From Methylobacter sp. (lineage in GTDB: Bacteria; Pseudomonadota; Gammaproteobacteria; Methylococcales; Methylomonadaceae): DNA of 64,000 nucleotides. Each line of letters opens with the position of its first letter. Position 1 is the first letter of the stretch. Below, one piece after another: positions 18,994-28,499 of the stretch. The notes below the pieces were generated by a model, which was not told where the DNA came from, did not search any database, and saw only the letters and a program-made list of their open reading frames with translations. The DNA is taken from assembly GCF_030680395.1 (NCBI RefSeq), contig NZ_JAUXVR010000032.1, positions 1-64,000 of the forward strand. The letters run 5' to 3'. Made by a program: the position numbers and the translations under genes.

Positions 18994-19437
18994 TTTTGCC
19001 GGACTCATTTTATACTGTCGTTCTCAATTTTTTGATCATGGCGATGAAGCCCATACAGCCTGCCTGAGCAATGCTGAAAGCACTTGCGCTTTATAGGTAG
19101 AGGCCCATAAACCGCATGAACAACACGCCGGAAAGGTTGCTGATAGTTAAACGGTTGCAAGCAAGAGCCAGCTGGCGCTCATGAAGTTATTTTTAAACGC
19201 GAGCAGCAGACACCGGATCGATTAATCGGATGCCTGCCAGGCAAGACAATAGAAATCGTTTCCGCCACAGCTTCTTATATGGGAGCAGAAAAATTACTCT
19301 TAAGTACTTGCTAATAAATCAACAAGTATTTTGATAATTAGAGTATCCATAAGCAAAAAACCAATGACAACAAAGTAACTGTCAACTTGTTTCATTGCAT
19401 TTAACAGACGCATAACTATTAGTATAGGTATTATATT
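18994..19437. other. Intergenic region, nothing assigned
   Basis: No RNA, repeat or gene was recognised. The last 150 bases are AT-rich and probably hold the promoter of the next gene. Confidence 0.4.
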
Positions 19438-20253
19438 ATGAACGATGGCACTATTATTTCTCAATTCCTGAAAGCCAAGGATATTAACCATCATTTGCAA
19501 ACAATTGATGAATTATCTTTGAGAGACGCGTTATATTTAATAACACTAATTCGATCTTCAGTTGTAATATCCAGTGAGGCCTATATTGGTCCATTTACAA
19601 GTGTACCACCAATATTTCCTGACATTAGACCCCATAATGATGGTATCGGTGTAAATCACTTAATTGACAGAAATTTAATTACACTCAGTCAATATGCATT
19701 TATAGATGAAAATAGTGAAGTAAAAGAATTATATTTCAACGATACAAAATGGAAGGTTAATATTGAAGACTTTGAAGAAGCGCTATTACAGATAAATGAA
19801 ATAATCACAAGTGCTGTTTGGCCAGTTAAATGGCGATACGATATCAAAAGAGTTTGGTTGGAAATTGCTATTTTGGAGTGCAGACAATATCTAGAATATC
19901 TAGCTAATGAAAGAGATATTAATATTGAAATCACGGATGAAATACAAAATATATTTTTAACTCTATTACGAAATAATTCAGTATCTCAATGTTTTTCTTT
20001 GATGCACGATGCTGTATGTGAAGCATCTGACAATTTTTTCAGAAAAATTATTTCAATTGACGATATCGGCAATAACTTTATTCAATGCCTATTTAATAAT
20101 CGGAACAAAACACACGGGTCTAAAGAAGACAGCAGGCCTGTCAATATTCCGCAATCGCAATTGAGCTACATATTTCATTATGAATTTTTGAAAATTGGAG
20201 AGGCTGGTTTTACAGCTATTCCCCATGACATGACATGCCCGAAGAAAATTTAA
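19438..20253 (+). CDS. Hypothetical protein
   Basis: 271 residues, acidic, mostly helical by eye, with no motif I recognise. The N-terminal part (DELSLRDALYLITLIRSSVVIS) is amphipathic. Cysteines are scattered, with no CxxC pair. A stretch RNKTHGS near residue 225 is a weak R-x3-H and is not enough to call it HEPN. There is no signal peptide. It is AT-rich like other cargo and stands alone before the phosphoesterase relic. No clear ribosome site precedes ATG 19438. Confidence 0.6.
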   Translation: MNDGTIISQFLKAKDINHHLQTIDELSLRDALYLITLIRSSVVISSEAYIGPFTSVPPIFPDIRPHNDGIGVNHLIDRNLITLSQYAFIDENSEVKELYFNDTKWKVNIEDFEEALLQINEIITSAVWPVKWRYDIKRVWLEIAILECRQYLEYLANERDINIEITDEIQNIFLTLLRNNSVSQCFSLMHDAVCEASDNFFRKIISIDDIGNNFIQCLFNNRNKTHGSKEDSRPVNIPQSQLSYIFHYEFLKIGEAGFTAIPHDMTCPKKI

Positions 20254-20263
20254 AGTGTGAAGC

Positions 20264-20489
20264 GAATCAGATTTTATTCTGTGGCGACACTCACGGTTGC
20301 TTAGCAAATATTATTAGCCATCGTACACCAGTATCGACCAGAGGCGATTGTCCTACTGAGTGATTACAACTTAGAAATGCCACTCGAAAATTACTTACAA
20401 GTCATTATTAGGATGACACAGATTTATTGGTTTCCTGGCAATCCATATTTTGACTCAACAAAGGAATACAAGAATTTATATCATTCACC
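20264..20489 (+). pseudogene. Calcineurin-like phosphoesterase relic
   Basis: One frame reads NQILFCGDTHGCLANIIS, the first metal site. After a frameshift near 20320 the next frame reads AIVHQYRPEAIVLLSDYNLE, then IYWFPGNPYFDSTKEYKNLY. The second metal site GNHD has decayed to GNPY and GD to SD. The C-terminal half is missing. It lies just before the first copy of the small WS-E domain gene, mirroring the intact phosphoesterase followed by the second copy. Confidence 0.8.
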
Positions 20490-20541
20490 GGCGTTACCCC
20501 TCTTGCCGGTCAACAATTAATATAAAAATAAGGAGAGAAAG

Positions 20542-20871
20542 ATGATTTATAGCATTCCGAAGCCGGTAAAAGGGACTGTAACAGTGATTACAAGGTGGTC
20601 GATTAAAGAAGTAGTTTTTGGGATCAACGAATTTCCAACTCGCCATTTGATTGGCTTCGTACGACAAGAAAGCGCTGGTCGCACGACATCAGCTATTCAA
20701 TCTTTCGATAAAGAAAATCGGTTAATCCAAACACAATCCGGGCGCTTATATCAATTAACGGACGGACCAGGGCAAGACGGCGATGCAGACTATGTTTGGG
20801 GCCAGTGGAAAAATATCAACGGCGTACGAGATGAAAAAGATGTGACCCATGAGTATTGGAATGGCAAGTAA
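20542..20871 (+). CDS. Small WS-E/SGR-Y-L domain protein, copy 1
   Basis: 109 residues made of one domain that I do not recognise. Conserved landmarks are TRWSIKEVVF, TRHLIGFV, TTSAIQSFD, QSGRLYQL, GPGQ, YVWGQWKN and DVTHEYW. The same domain recurs at 21651-21982 and at the C-terminus of the AAA+ protein ending at 23511. Alternating short hydrophobic strands suggest a small beta-barrel. AAGGAG is 10 bases before the ATG. There is no catalytic signature, so an adaptor or sensor role is more likely than an enzyme. It follows a phosphoesterase relic. Confidence 0.75.
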   Translation: MIYSIPKPVKGTVTVITRWSIKEVVFGINEFPTRHLIGFVRQESAGRTTSAIQSFDKENRLIQTQSGRLYQLTDGPGQDGDADYVWGQWKNINGVRDEKDVTHEYWNGK

Positions 20872-20948
20872 TGCCATTATTTTTAACTTTAGTCTGGCTG
20901 CCGGTTCACCGGATCATATAGCCAAATCAATTTGTGTTTAGAGAAGTC

Positions 20949-21632
20949 ATGAAAATACATGAAATAAATGCTCAACATAAACAGGGATCACAACTGACAA
21001 CCAACAGCCTGCGCTTAGTCTGCATGTCCGACCTGCATAGCCTGAATTATGCATTTCCAGTTCCGGATGGCGACGTCCTGATTATTGCCGGCGATATCTG
21101 TGGATACGGCTCTCATGATGAACTCAAAAAATTCGATGATTTTTTGAGTGGTTTGCCACACAAACATAAGCTGTTGATTGCGGGCAATCACGATTGGCCG
21201 TTTGCTCGTGTTGATCCTAGCGAAGCCAAACTACTGGTAAAAAATGCGATTTACTTGATGGACTCAGGCATTGAAATTGAGGGCATAAAATTCTGGGGCT
21301 CGCCCTGGCAACCCTTTTTTTGCAACTGGGCATTCAACCTGCCTAGAGGTCCCGAGCTCGCCAAGGTATGGGCCAACATTCCTGACAATATCGATGTCTT
21401 GATTACCCATGGGCCGCCATACGGCATTTTAGATGAAATCTATAACGGGGAAAGAGTAGGTTGCCAGGATTTGTCAGATGCACTGGAACGCGTCAAACCT
21501 AAAGTGCATGTGTTTGGCCACATCCATGAAGGCTATGGCATGCTTAAGCAAAACGGTACGACGTATGTGAATGCATCGCTGTGTAACCAGTATTATCAGT
21601 TGGTCCATTCACCCATTGTTATTGAGGTTTAA
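20949..21632 (+). CDS. Calcineurin-like metallophosphoesterase
   Basis: About 227 residues with all five metal-binding blocks: CMSDLH, AGDICG, GNHDWPF, ITHGPP and FGHIHEG. This is the MPPED-like short branch, which hydrolyses phosphodiesters such as nucleotides or RNA ends. The substrate here is unknown. I chose ATG 20949; the frame opens at a GTG 15 bases earlier. It sits between two copies of the WS-E domain gene and is followed after 18 bases by copy 2, suggesting an operon. A phosphoesterase could set or remove a nucleotide signal for the AAA+ protein, but that is inference. Confidence 0.85.
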   Translation: MKIHEINAQHKQGSQLTTNSLRLVCMSDLHSLNYAFPVPDGDVLIIAGDICGYGSHDELKKFDDFLSGLPHKHKLLIAGNHDWPFARVDPSEAKLLVKNAIYLMDSGIEIEGIKFWGSPWQPFFCNWAFNLPRGPELAKVWANIPDNIDVLITHGPPYGILDEIYNGERVGCQDLSDALERVKPKVHVFGHIHEGYGMLKQNGTTYVNASLCNQYYQLVHSPIVIEV

Positions 21633-21650
21633 ATAAGGAGCAAAAAACTA

Positions 21651-21982
21651 TGCCTATATTTGGTGTTGCGTCAATTGAGCAGGAACCCGAGGAAACGATG
21701 ATTTTTTGGTCTGTGCGAGAAGCGAAATTTGATCAAGAAAACGATATATCACGGCACCTTGTTGGCTATGTCACCAGGAAAGGCACGGGACGAGTTTCGT
21801 CGGCCATTCAAGAATTTGACCGCAAATCCATGACTGTGAAGACCCGAAGCGGCCGCCTCTATCACTTAAGCGGCAGCCCCGGCTTCAACAGTGAAGCAGA
21901 ATATGTGTGGCTACATTGGAAATCATTCAATGGTGTAAAAGAAGAGGCTGACGTAACGGATCAATACGGTTTCTTACACTGA
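21651..21982 (+). CDS. Small WS-E/SGR-Y-L domain protein, copy 2
   Basis: About 110 residues with the same single domain as copy 1: FWSVREAKF, SRHLVGYVTRKGTGRVSSAI, FDRKSM, RSGRLYHL, GSPG, YVWLHWKS and ADVTDQY. It is preceded by AAGGAG at good distance. It ends in YGFLH, close to the YCVVH end of copy 3, so copies 2 and 3 are the nearest pair. The gene lies 18 bases after the phosphoesterase and about 50 before the AAA+ gene. Confidence 0.75.
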
Positions 21983-22029
21983 TTTCTCACGTGTAACGCG
22001 CCGTAAGGAGCCCAAAATTTAGCCATAGA

Positions 22030-23511
22030 GTGCCGCCCCCTATTCATCACGAATCCGCACAATTTTACGACATTAAAGCCATGTATTTTTCAAAAAAAGA
22101 CAACAAACTCAGACATTATCTTAAACGTAAAGCGGCAGAGTCTGACAATGATGATTCGATCCAACAAAATGCAATTGACTTTGATCGCCTACCTATTGTC
22201 GTTGAAATTTTCAATGTGATAAAAATGCAAGCGATGCAAAAAGAACACGGGCAGAGAAGCAATTTGTATCGTAATCACCAGCGCTACCTTGATTTTTTAG
22301 AGGATACGGCTGGCTATTTGCCATTATCCGGTTTATCGGATGATATCTTTGAAAAGCTTGATGACCTTGAATTGCGATTCCCTAATTTTTCTTCAACCAT
22401 TGATTTTTATCGGGAGCAGTTTGCACTTGCACGGCTGACAGATCATGCAACATTTTGTGCGAGCCCGATTTTATTAATTGGTCCGGCAGGTGTCGGTAAG
22501 TCTGCTTTTTGCTATGAGCTCGCAAAAATAGTTAATACGCATTTTTCACTGATCAATTTAGCATCGACCACCGGCGGTTTTGTTTTGAGCGGATTGTCGT
22601 CGGGGTGGGCTGATGGGAAACCCGGCATGGTGGTTCAATCGTTGGCTAGAGGGCGTCGGGCTGACCCACTGATCGTACTGGACGAAATAGATAAGGTGGG
22701 GGGCGACCACCGGTATGACCCTTTGGGCAGTCTCTATCAATTACTTGAAAAACAATCGGCTGCGTCATTTGTTGACGAAGCGTTAGAGGTGGCAACAGAT
22801 TGTTCGCATATCAATTGGATAGCAACCGCCAATTATGCTTATAAAATCCCCGAACCGATTCTGTCACGTTTCACGGTTATTGAAATCAGTCGGCCATCGA
22901 AACAGCAAATGGAAAAGGTAGTCGGGTCGATTTATCAGACTGTTCGGAAAAATCATAAGTGGGGATCAACGTTCAATGACACGTTGTCTGAAGCGGTTGT
23001 TAATAAAATTATTGAAAGCGAACTGGAGCCTCGACTGATTCAGAAAGAATTGATTGCTGCCTGTGGCAAAGTAGCGATTAGACGCTCAAAAAATGGAGCG
23101 ACAGAAAACGGCCTTTATGAAATAGAACCTGATGATTTTAAACCGCTACCACCTATTAATACAAAAGTGAGCGTTGTCATACCTGTTCATAACATTGCCC
23201 CAGCGCAAGAAGGCCCCGAAGAAGTCATTATTTTATGGTCGATTAAAGAAGTGCTTTTCAATGATCTCAGTGAAAGCACTCGTCATTTAGTGGGCCACAT
23301 TCCGCGCATGGGTTCTGAGCGGGTCACATCCGCTATTAAATCGTTTGATCGAAATAATATGCAAATTCAGGCGATTAGTGGTCGGACTTATTACTTAATT
23401 GGACAACCCGGTTGTAGCTCTGCTGGCGATGATGCATGGGAAATCTGGAAAGAAGCCAACAATGTCAAAGAGGACATTGATGTAACTAGTCAATATTGTG
23501 TCGTTCATTAA
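22030..23511 (+). CDS. Lon-like AAA+ ATPase fused to WS-E domain, copy 3
   Basis: 493 residues from a GTG start. The ATG at 22081 is an alternative, and TAAGGAG lies about 22 bases before the GTG, so the start is unsure. The AAA+ core has Walker A GPAGVGKS (151-158), Walker B IVLDEIDK (about 215-222), sensor 1 WIATAN and an arginine-finger region EPILSRF. It is closest to the Lon ATPase, but no Lon protease domain with a Ser-Lys dyad follows. The last 100 residues are instead the WS-E domain (ILWSIKEVLF, TRHLVGH, TSAIKSFD, SGRTYYL, DVTSQY). The fusion links the small domain to an unfolding or remodelling motor. Confidence 0.85.
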   Translation: MPPPIHHESAQFYDIKAMYFSKKDNKLRHYLKRKAAESDNDDSIQQNAIDFDRLPIVVEIFNVIKMQAMQKEHGQRSNLYRNHQRYLDFLEDTAGYLPLSGLSDDIFEKLDDLELRFPNFSSTIDFYREQFALARLTDHATFCASPILLIGPAGVGKSAFCYELAKIVNTHFSLINLASTTGGFVLSGLSSGWADGKPGMVVQSLARGRRADPLIVLDEIDKVGGDHRYDPLGSLYQLLEKQSAASFVDEALEVATDCSHINWIATANYAYKIPEPILSRFTVIEISRPSKQQMEKVVGSIYQTVRKNHKWGSTFNDTLSEAVVNKIIESELEPRLIQKELIAACGKVAIRRSKNGATENGLYEIEPDDFKPLPPINTKVSVVIPVHNIAPAQEGPEEVIILWSIKEVLFNDLSESTRHLVGHIPRMGSERVTSAIKSFDRNNMQIQAISGRTYYLIGQPGCSSAGDDAWEIWKEANNVKEDIDVTSQYCVVH

Positions 23512-23586
23512 TGGATGGCTTAGCGAAAAATAATTTAATGGATCTATTAACTAGTTGCGCCATTTATAAAGAATAAGGGAAACCCT

Positions 23587-24231
23587 ATGAACAAAGAATT
23601 AGATAAACAGTTATGCCAAAGCTATCCACGCCTCTATCGTGGTAGATACGGAGATATAAAAAGCACATTGATGTGCTGGGGCTTTGGATGTGGCGATGGC
23701 TGGTACACACTGCTTGATGTCATTTCTGGATTACTAACAAAGCATAATCCTGAGATTTGCGTGGTTCAGGTCAAAGAAAAATTTGGCGGTTTGCGCTTCT
23801 ACCACAGCGGTTGCGATGCCTACAGCCTGGGCGTGGAGATGACCGCTGGCACGTTATCCCATTACATCTGTGAAATCTGTGGCGCTCCGGGCCTGCTTAA
23901 TGACAATGATGGCTGGTGGTCAACGCGTTGCGACGCGCATGCGAGTGAAAATTTAACTGTCGATAATCGTGATGACGTTGATATTGACAGTGTTGCTGAT
24001 CTACATCTAGGTGCTGCTTGGTCGCGTCTTGCTGCGATTCTTAAAAACTCAGCTGCTTGGCATACTGAGCATAATGGTAGGCCGGCGGTGACATTCTGTA
24101 TCAGTAAAACCAATGGACGGCTGGTGATTAATTCTTCGAATGATGATGAATTTACAAATGGGATGGTCGATATTATTGCCGGTTATGCGAATCGGATTGA
24201 TGAGTATTCAGGGATGGTCATTAATGAATAA
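23587..24231 (+). CDS. Phage-type hypothetical protein with zinc knuckle
   Basis: 214 residues. The N-terminal part has WGFGCGDGWYTLLDVISGL and VKEKFGGLRFYHSG. A knuckle ICEICGAPG...WWSTRCDAHA follows. This pattern (KEKFG-LRFY followed by CEVCG-PG and C-x-H-A) recurs in proteins of phages and mobile elements with unknown role. It starts after AAGGGAAACCC and overlaps the next gene by eight bases. Confidence 0.65.
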   Translation: MNKELDKQLCQSYPRLYRGRYGDIKSTLMCWGFGCGDGWYTLLDVISGLLTKHNPEICVVQVKEKFGGLRFYHSGCDAYSLGVEMTAGTLSHYICEICGAPGLLNDNDGWWSTRCDAHASENLTVDNRDDVDIDSVADLHLGAAWSRLAAILKNSAAWHTEHNGRPAVTFCISKTNGRLVINSSNDDEFTNGMVDIIAGYANRIDEYSGMVINE

Positions 24232-24445
24232 ACAAGCAGTAAAGGCAATCGAGTTAGCAACTCAGTTAATTCAAAGTTACCCCGTCTATCCGACAACTTT
24301 TTCAACTTGCAGTAGCTGCAAAAGCAAGCAAGCGAAGGGTGGTATGGAATGCACAGCTTGCTTAGAAGATGAGCTGTCATCGATTGTGGGTTATCAAGCA
24401 GCAAAGGATTTACACGACGAAATAAAAAAGCTGGCTGGACGATAA
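24224..24445 (+). CDS. Small Cys-containing hypothetical protein
   Basis: 73 residues with a zinc-like pair, CSSCKSKQ and CTAC, and no recognised family. ATG 24224 overlaps the end of the preceding gene as ATGAATAA, indicating coupled translation. The longer frame from 24140 would overlap far more and lacks support. Confidence 0.55.
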   Translation: MNKQAVKAIELATQLIQSYPVYPTTFSTCSSCKSKQAKGGMECTACLEDELSSIVGYQAAKDLHDEIKKLAGR

Positions 24446-24768
24446 CATTCTATTTTTAGGCATCCAAGTCAGTAGTCTTGGTAATGGGTAGTTGCTGAGG
24501 CTACTTTGGATCGGCTGATGCACAATCAGCACCGGATTAATTTGTAAGGAATACCGTGCGAAAAAAAATGAATTCCTTGACCCAATTTTAACACTGAGAG
24601 TAAACATTTGCTGCCAGCGATGCGTTAGGGTTTAGGTGTTCAAGTTCGACCAGAATCAGTGTTCACATGAATCAGAATACGCAATTGGCGAAACAAACTG
24701 GAAATCTCCCTTAATATTGATAAACTTGAGCTAGCCGAGTTCAACGTATCATTAAGTAAGAAATAAAA
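24446..24768. other. Intergenic region, nothing assigned
   Basis: No gene, RNA or repeat was recognised. Confidence 0.4.
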
Positions 24769-25125
24769 ATGTTCGAACGAAAACATGAAAAGCTGGCTTC
24801 AAAAGCTGTTTTTTTCAGAAGGATGGTGGCATCTGTTTTAATGGCAGGCGTTTTGATTGTTACGGCTTTGATGATTGGCATCGTAGGTTATCATTTCATC
24901 GCTGACTTTGATTGGGTGGATTCGATTTTGGAAGCATCGATGATTCTTGGGGGAATGGGGCCAGTGAGTTCGCTTGCTACCACTGGAGCAAAAATGTTTG
25001 CTGCCGGCTATGCACTTTTCAGCGGATTGGTGTTCATTGCAATAATGGGTATTGTGCTTGCCCCAGTTACTCATCGTATGCTGCATAAATTTCATATCGA
25101 TGAAAATGATCTTCAGAACAATTAA
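24769..25125 (+). CDS. Small two-helix membrane protein
   Basis: 118 residues with two clear membrane helices (about residues 20-43, VASVLMAGVLIVTALMIGIVGY, given in part as VLMAGVLIVTALMIGIVG; and about 80-100, FSGLVFIAIMGIVLAP). Between them GGMGPVSSLATTGAKMFAAGYALFSG resembles the pore-loop area of some ion-channel-like proteins without a true selectivity filter. Charged ends suggest both face the cytoplasm. It is not in an operon, and its role is unknown. Confidence 0.65.
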   Translation: MFERKHEKLASKAVFFRRMVASVLMAGVLIVTALMIGIVGYHFIADFDWVDSILEASMILGGMGPVSSLATTGAKMFAAGYALFSGLVFIAIMGIVLAPVTHRMLHKFHIDENDLQNN

Positions 25126-25470
25126 TCGTTTTGCACCCAACCGGTAAAAATCATTCTTATAACCTCAGAAGCGAATTGACTTTCCAAATCCCTGTGCTTT
25201 TCAACAGGTAGTGTAACGGTTCGATGAATTTATCCGGCAAGTACTTGCTCAATTAGTTACCCATTAACTTTTTATAAGAGGTGCTGCGAATACAGTACAG
25301 TCACTTTTTCATGTCATCTATCGTAGGCGACGTCCGGTTAGCGCTACCCCTGGCTTTCCTCATAAAGCAACAGATTCTAAAAGCTTGCTTAAAAACTAGC
25401 TTAAAGATAAAGTCGAGACTTCCCTCAGTTGTTCAATGAACTGGGATAAAATTACTAAAGGCCATTATTT
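25126..25470. other. Intergenic region, nothing assigned
   Basis: No structure was recognised beyond AT-rich sequence in front of the next gene. Confidence 0.4.
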
Positions 25471-25752
25471 ATGATCAAAACAAACAAAATCGTTGTCTTA
25501 TTATCTTTAACCTTGTTTAGCGCTCTGGGTAACGCCGAACAAATGCCCATGGCTGGCGGCATGGACATGAAGCAATGCATGAAAATGGAACACTGTAAGG
25601 GGATGATGGATCACTCGAACATGGACGGCGGAATGGACATGAAACAATGCATGAAAATGGAACATTGCAAAGGAATGATGGATCATTCAAAAATGGACGG
25701 CGGTACGGAGATGAAGAAACAGAAAACTAAAACCAATAATGTCTTTGAATAA
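25471..25752 (+). CDS. Exported Met/Cys/His-rich repeat protein
   Basis: 93 residues: a signal peptide (IVVLLSLTLFSALGNAEQ), then two near-identical 24-residue repeats (GGMDMKQCMKMEHCKGMM plus DHSNMD or DHSKMD), then a Lys-rich tail. Each repeat has two Cys, two His-containing spots and seven or eight Met. That composition is typical of periplasmic copper or silver binding, which is inference. No copper operon genes are adjacent. Confidence 0.7.
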   Translation: MIKTNKIVVLLSLTLFSALGNAEQMPMAGGMDMKQCMKMEHCKGMMDHSNMDGGMDMKQCMKMEHCKGMMDHSKMDGGTEMKKQKTKTNNVFE

Positions 25753-26486
25753 GAGATAGAACGGTAGTACGCAAGTTGGGCAAAGTGACGAAGCTTAACC
25801 CATCGCGAGGCCATCTATTGTTGGACTTTAGCCGGGTAAAGGCACATCGCGATTTAGCATCATGAGCGTTTGACACCATTATTTTGTTCGAAGATAAGTG
25901 GTTCCTAGAGCCGAGAAGATTTAAATCAACTACAAATTTTTGTGTCAACATTTGCCTTTGTTTATAACATCTTTAGTAGAAATATAATTGATCAGAAAAG
26001 ATATACGGAAATTACTACAGCGTTAAATACAACCGAAAGAAGTGCGCTAAATTTTGAATTCAATAAAGATTGAGAAGCACCGCTAGGAAAACCAACACAC
26101 TTTCGGAGTGGCTTGAGTGCTTTGTCCTCACTATGATTTATGCAACAAAGCAGCTGATTAGTAGTAAAAATTTAAAGCTGTTTTCCCAACTAAATACACC
26201 AAATGTACGTGCGTTATCATAGATCTGAGCGAAGTTTTTAAGGAAGAATTCTAAGGCTTCCCAGAGCGATTGCCGTCCTAAAATCGCTAATTTCCCAAGC
26301 GACACTTTGCCCCAAACCCTCACGGTTCGCTTTCGCAGCATCTTGAATAATGGTTAATATAGCAAGCAAGCTTCCGATGCGCTTGTCTCTAATCATTCCT
26401 CATTCTGTTGGAAAATTACTCATTAGCCCCAAACGCTATTCTCTGCGGAAAATTTTGTCCGGCAGAAGCGCTTGTTAGAGCATTTT
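25753..26486. other. Intergenic region, nothing assigned
   Basis: A 67-codon minus frame at 26138-26341 has no features. A weak hairpin with TCTGC/GCAGA arms near 26446-26470 could end the ABC-3C operon. Nothing else was seen. Confidence 0.35.
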
Positions 26487-28499
26487 TTATGGGACCGGGT
26501 TAATCAGCCCTCTATTTCGCCATCTATTGCCATTTACTAGCATTTCGAAATCTGTTCCGTCTGAAAGGGTTAAGTTATCAGCATGGTCAGTTACAATAAT
26601 CTGTGGAGCGAAGCCTTCCTCTTTTTCTACTTCGCAGGAATAAATAGATAAGCGGCTGAATAGGTTCTCTACGGCCTTCATATCATCGTCAATTTGCCTT
26701 TCGCCTTCTGAACGATTCTCCAGCTTCTGTATGGTTTCTTTATTGAAGGTTTCTGACTTGTCGAATTTGAAACTTGGAAAATATACCTGCGTTGGTTGGT
26801 CAAGGAATAATATTGACGGAATCGCGCATTTTTTCCCGAGCGAGGCAAAGTACTTGTGTAGTGCAAGAAATAGGGTTACATGGCTATAGAGCCAGTTAGC
26901 CCCGCTACCCATTGAGCGTAGAAATATCTTTTCATCTTTTGAGTTTAGGTGGTACAAGTCGAAGGTTTCGAAAGAAAAGTGCAAGTTAATGGGCTTATAG
27001 CTATCTTCAAACTCAAAGTACGTACCGATATCTTGCATATAGTGATTAACAGCTTGATCGGCCTTAGCAAGCTCATCTTTATAGTTGTATTTTTTTAGAT
27101 CGAGCTCAATTTCTTTAAGCGCTTTACGAGCGGCTTTTAAACGTTCGTCAACTTCGGCATCATTAACAAAGGTTACGGCATCAATAAGCATGTCCAGCTT
27201 TGCTTTGTAAACCAATATAGACTCGTAAAGGCTCTTCTTCTCTTGTAGCACTTTCTCGGACTTTTCGATTTCTGAGATTTGCGAGGTAATAGCGATCACT
27301 TCATTTGACAGTTGCTCAATTTGCCTTTCGGTATCTAACAGCGACGATTCGAATTTCGCTCGCATGGGCTTAGCTTGTTTGAGATTGTTCGCCAATTTCG
27401 ACACAGCTTGTTTTAGATGCTCAGCGCTTTGTTGTAGTTGCTCATGTTCAGCGCGGCAGAAAGGGCAGACAGATTTTGCAATTTGTATAGTTTCATGCAG
27501 TTGAAAAGTTTCGCCACTCGCGACAAGTTTTTCCTCTTCTGTTATATGCCGCGTTATTGAAGCTGCCTGTCGCTGAAATCTACGTAAATTCGTCGTTTTG
27601 GCCGCCAATTCTTGCTGCAACTGAAAATAGCGCTGTGTAATTGCATCCGATAAAGGAGATATTTTCTCGGGACGGATGATTTTATCTAGCCGTTCTTTCG
27701 CATCTTGTGGATGATTTAGGATATCCTGTAAGGTAACGTAATCTTCGTCCAATCCCATTGACGCATAAAGCTGGCGGAGTACAGGCTCTATCCTTTGCTT
27801 TTGCTTCTCGGCAAGTTGTTTGTTGCTATTCTGTTCGCGATCAATGCGCTTGGCTTCAGCTGTTAAACGCTCTTTTTCTTGTGATAAATGGAAGAACTTC
27901 TGATCAACCAACCCCAAGAAAATCTTAGTATGCTCAATCACTTGATCTCTTTTCTCTTTCTCATCAAAGCGATAGAAAAGCGCATGTTTATTGGCCACCA
28001 GGTTTTGATGTTGCAGCATAAAAGAGGCAAAGCTGCGTATCGACGGCGTTGGTGCTTTAGCATTAAACTTTCTTTGTTCCCTGGTCACTAAGGACACATC
28101 TACATCGTCAATGTCTAAAAACAATCCTCTAACGTGCTTCTTAAATTTATCTAACGCAATAAAATGGCTGTCTACAAAATAGCTGCGATTGATTTTGTCT
28201 GGATGGTATCCATCTTCACGCTTAAAGAAAGCCTTCTTCTCGCCATCGGGTAAACGGCCAAACACAAAGTCCTGATCGTTCACGTTTAAATAGACATAGT
28301 AAAGAGCCGCACTATCGGTAATAATGCCTTTCGGCACAGTGTATTCACCACTGCCAAAGCAATAGTCGAATATTTCAATTAATGCACTTTTACCTGTAGA
28401 TGACTTGCCTGTAACTACATTCAACCCTTGTTTGAATTTTACCGGATGGGTCTTACCTGTTTTATCTATTACTCCTAGCTCATGTATATAAGATTTCAT
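26487..28499 (-). CDS. ABC-3C system ATPase (DUF3732)
   Basis: 670 residues of a Rad50/SMC-like ABC ATPase. It has Walker A GKSSTGKSALIEIFDYCFGSG near the start, long coiled coils, and a CPFCRAEH hook in the middle like the Rad50 zinc hook. Walker B IPSILFLDQPTQVYFP lies near residue 590. This is the DUF3732 family, the ATPase of three-component ABC (ABC-3C) systems, which are predicted to sense invading nucleic acid and activate the effector. It is the last gene of three, overlapping the middle component by four bases. Confidence 0.88.
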   Translation of the reverse strand: MKSYIHELGVIDKTGKTHPVKFKQGLNVVTGKSSTGKSALIEIFDYCFGSGEYTVPKGIITDSAALYYVYLNVNDQDFVFGRLPDGEKKAFFKREDGYHPDKINRSYFVDSHFIALDKFKKHVRGLFLDIDDVDVSLVTREQRKFNAKAPTPSIRSFASFMLQHQNLVANKHALFYRFDEKEKRDQVIEHTKIFLGLVDQKFFHLSQEKERLTAEAKRIDREQNSNKQLAEKQKQRIEPVLRQLYASMGLDEDYVTLQDILNHPQDAKERLDKIIRPEKISPLSDAITQRYFQLQQELAAKTTNLRRFQRQAASITRHITEEEKLVASGETFQLHETIQIAKSVCPFCRAEHEQLQQSAEHLKQAVSKLANNLKQAKPMRAKFESSLLDTERQIEQLSNEVIAITSQISEIEKSEKVLQEKKSLYESILVYKAKLDMLIDAVTFVNDAEVDERLKAARKALKEIELDLKKYNYKDELAKADQAVNHYMQDIGTYFEFEDSYKPINLHFSFETFDLYHLNSKDEKIFLRSMGSGANWLYSHVTLFLALHKYFASLGKKCAIPSILFLDQPTQVYFPSFKFDKSETFNKETIQKLENRSEGERQIDDDMKAVENLFSRLSIYSCEVEKEEGFAPQIIVTDHADNLTLSDGTDFEMLVNGNRWRNRGLINPVP

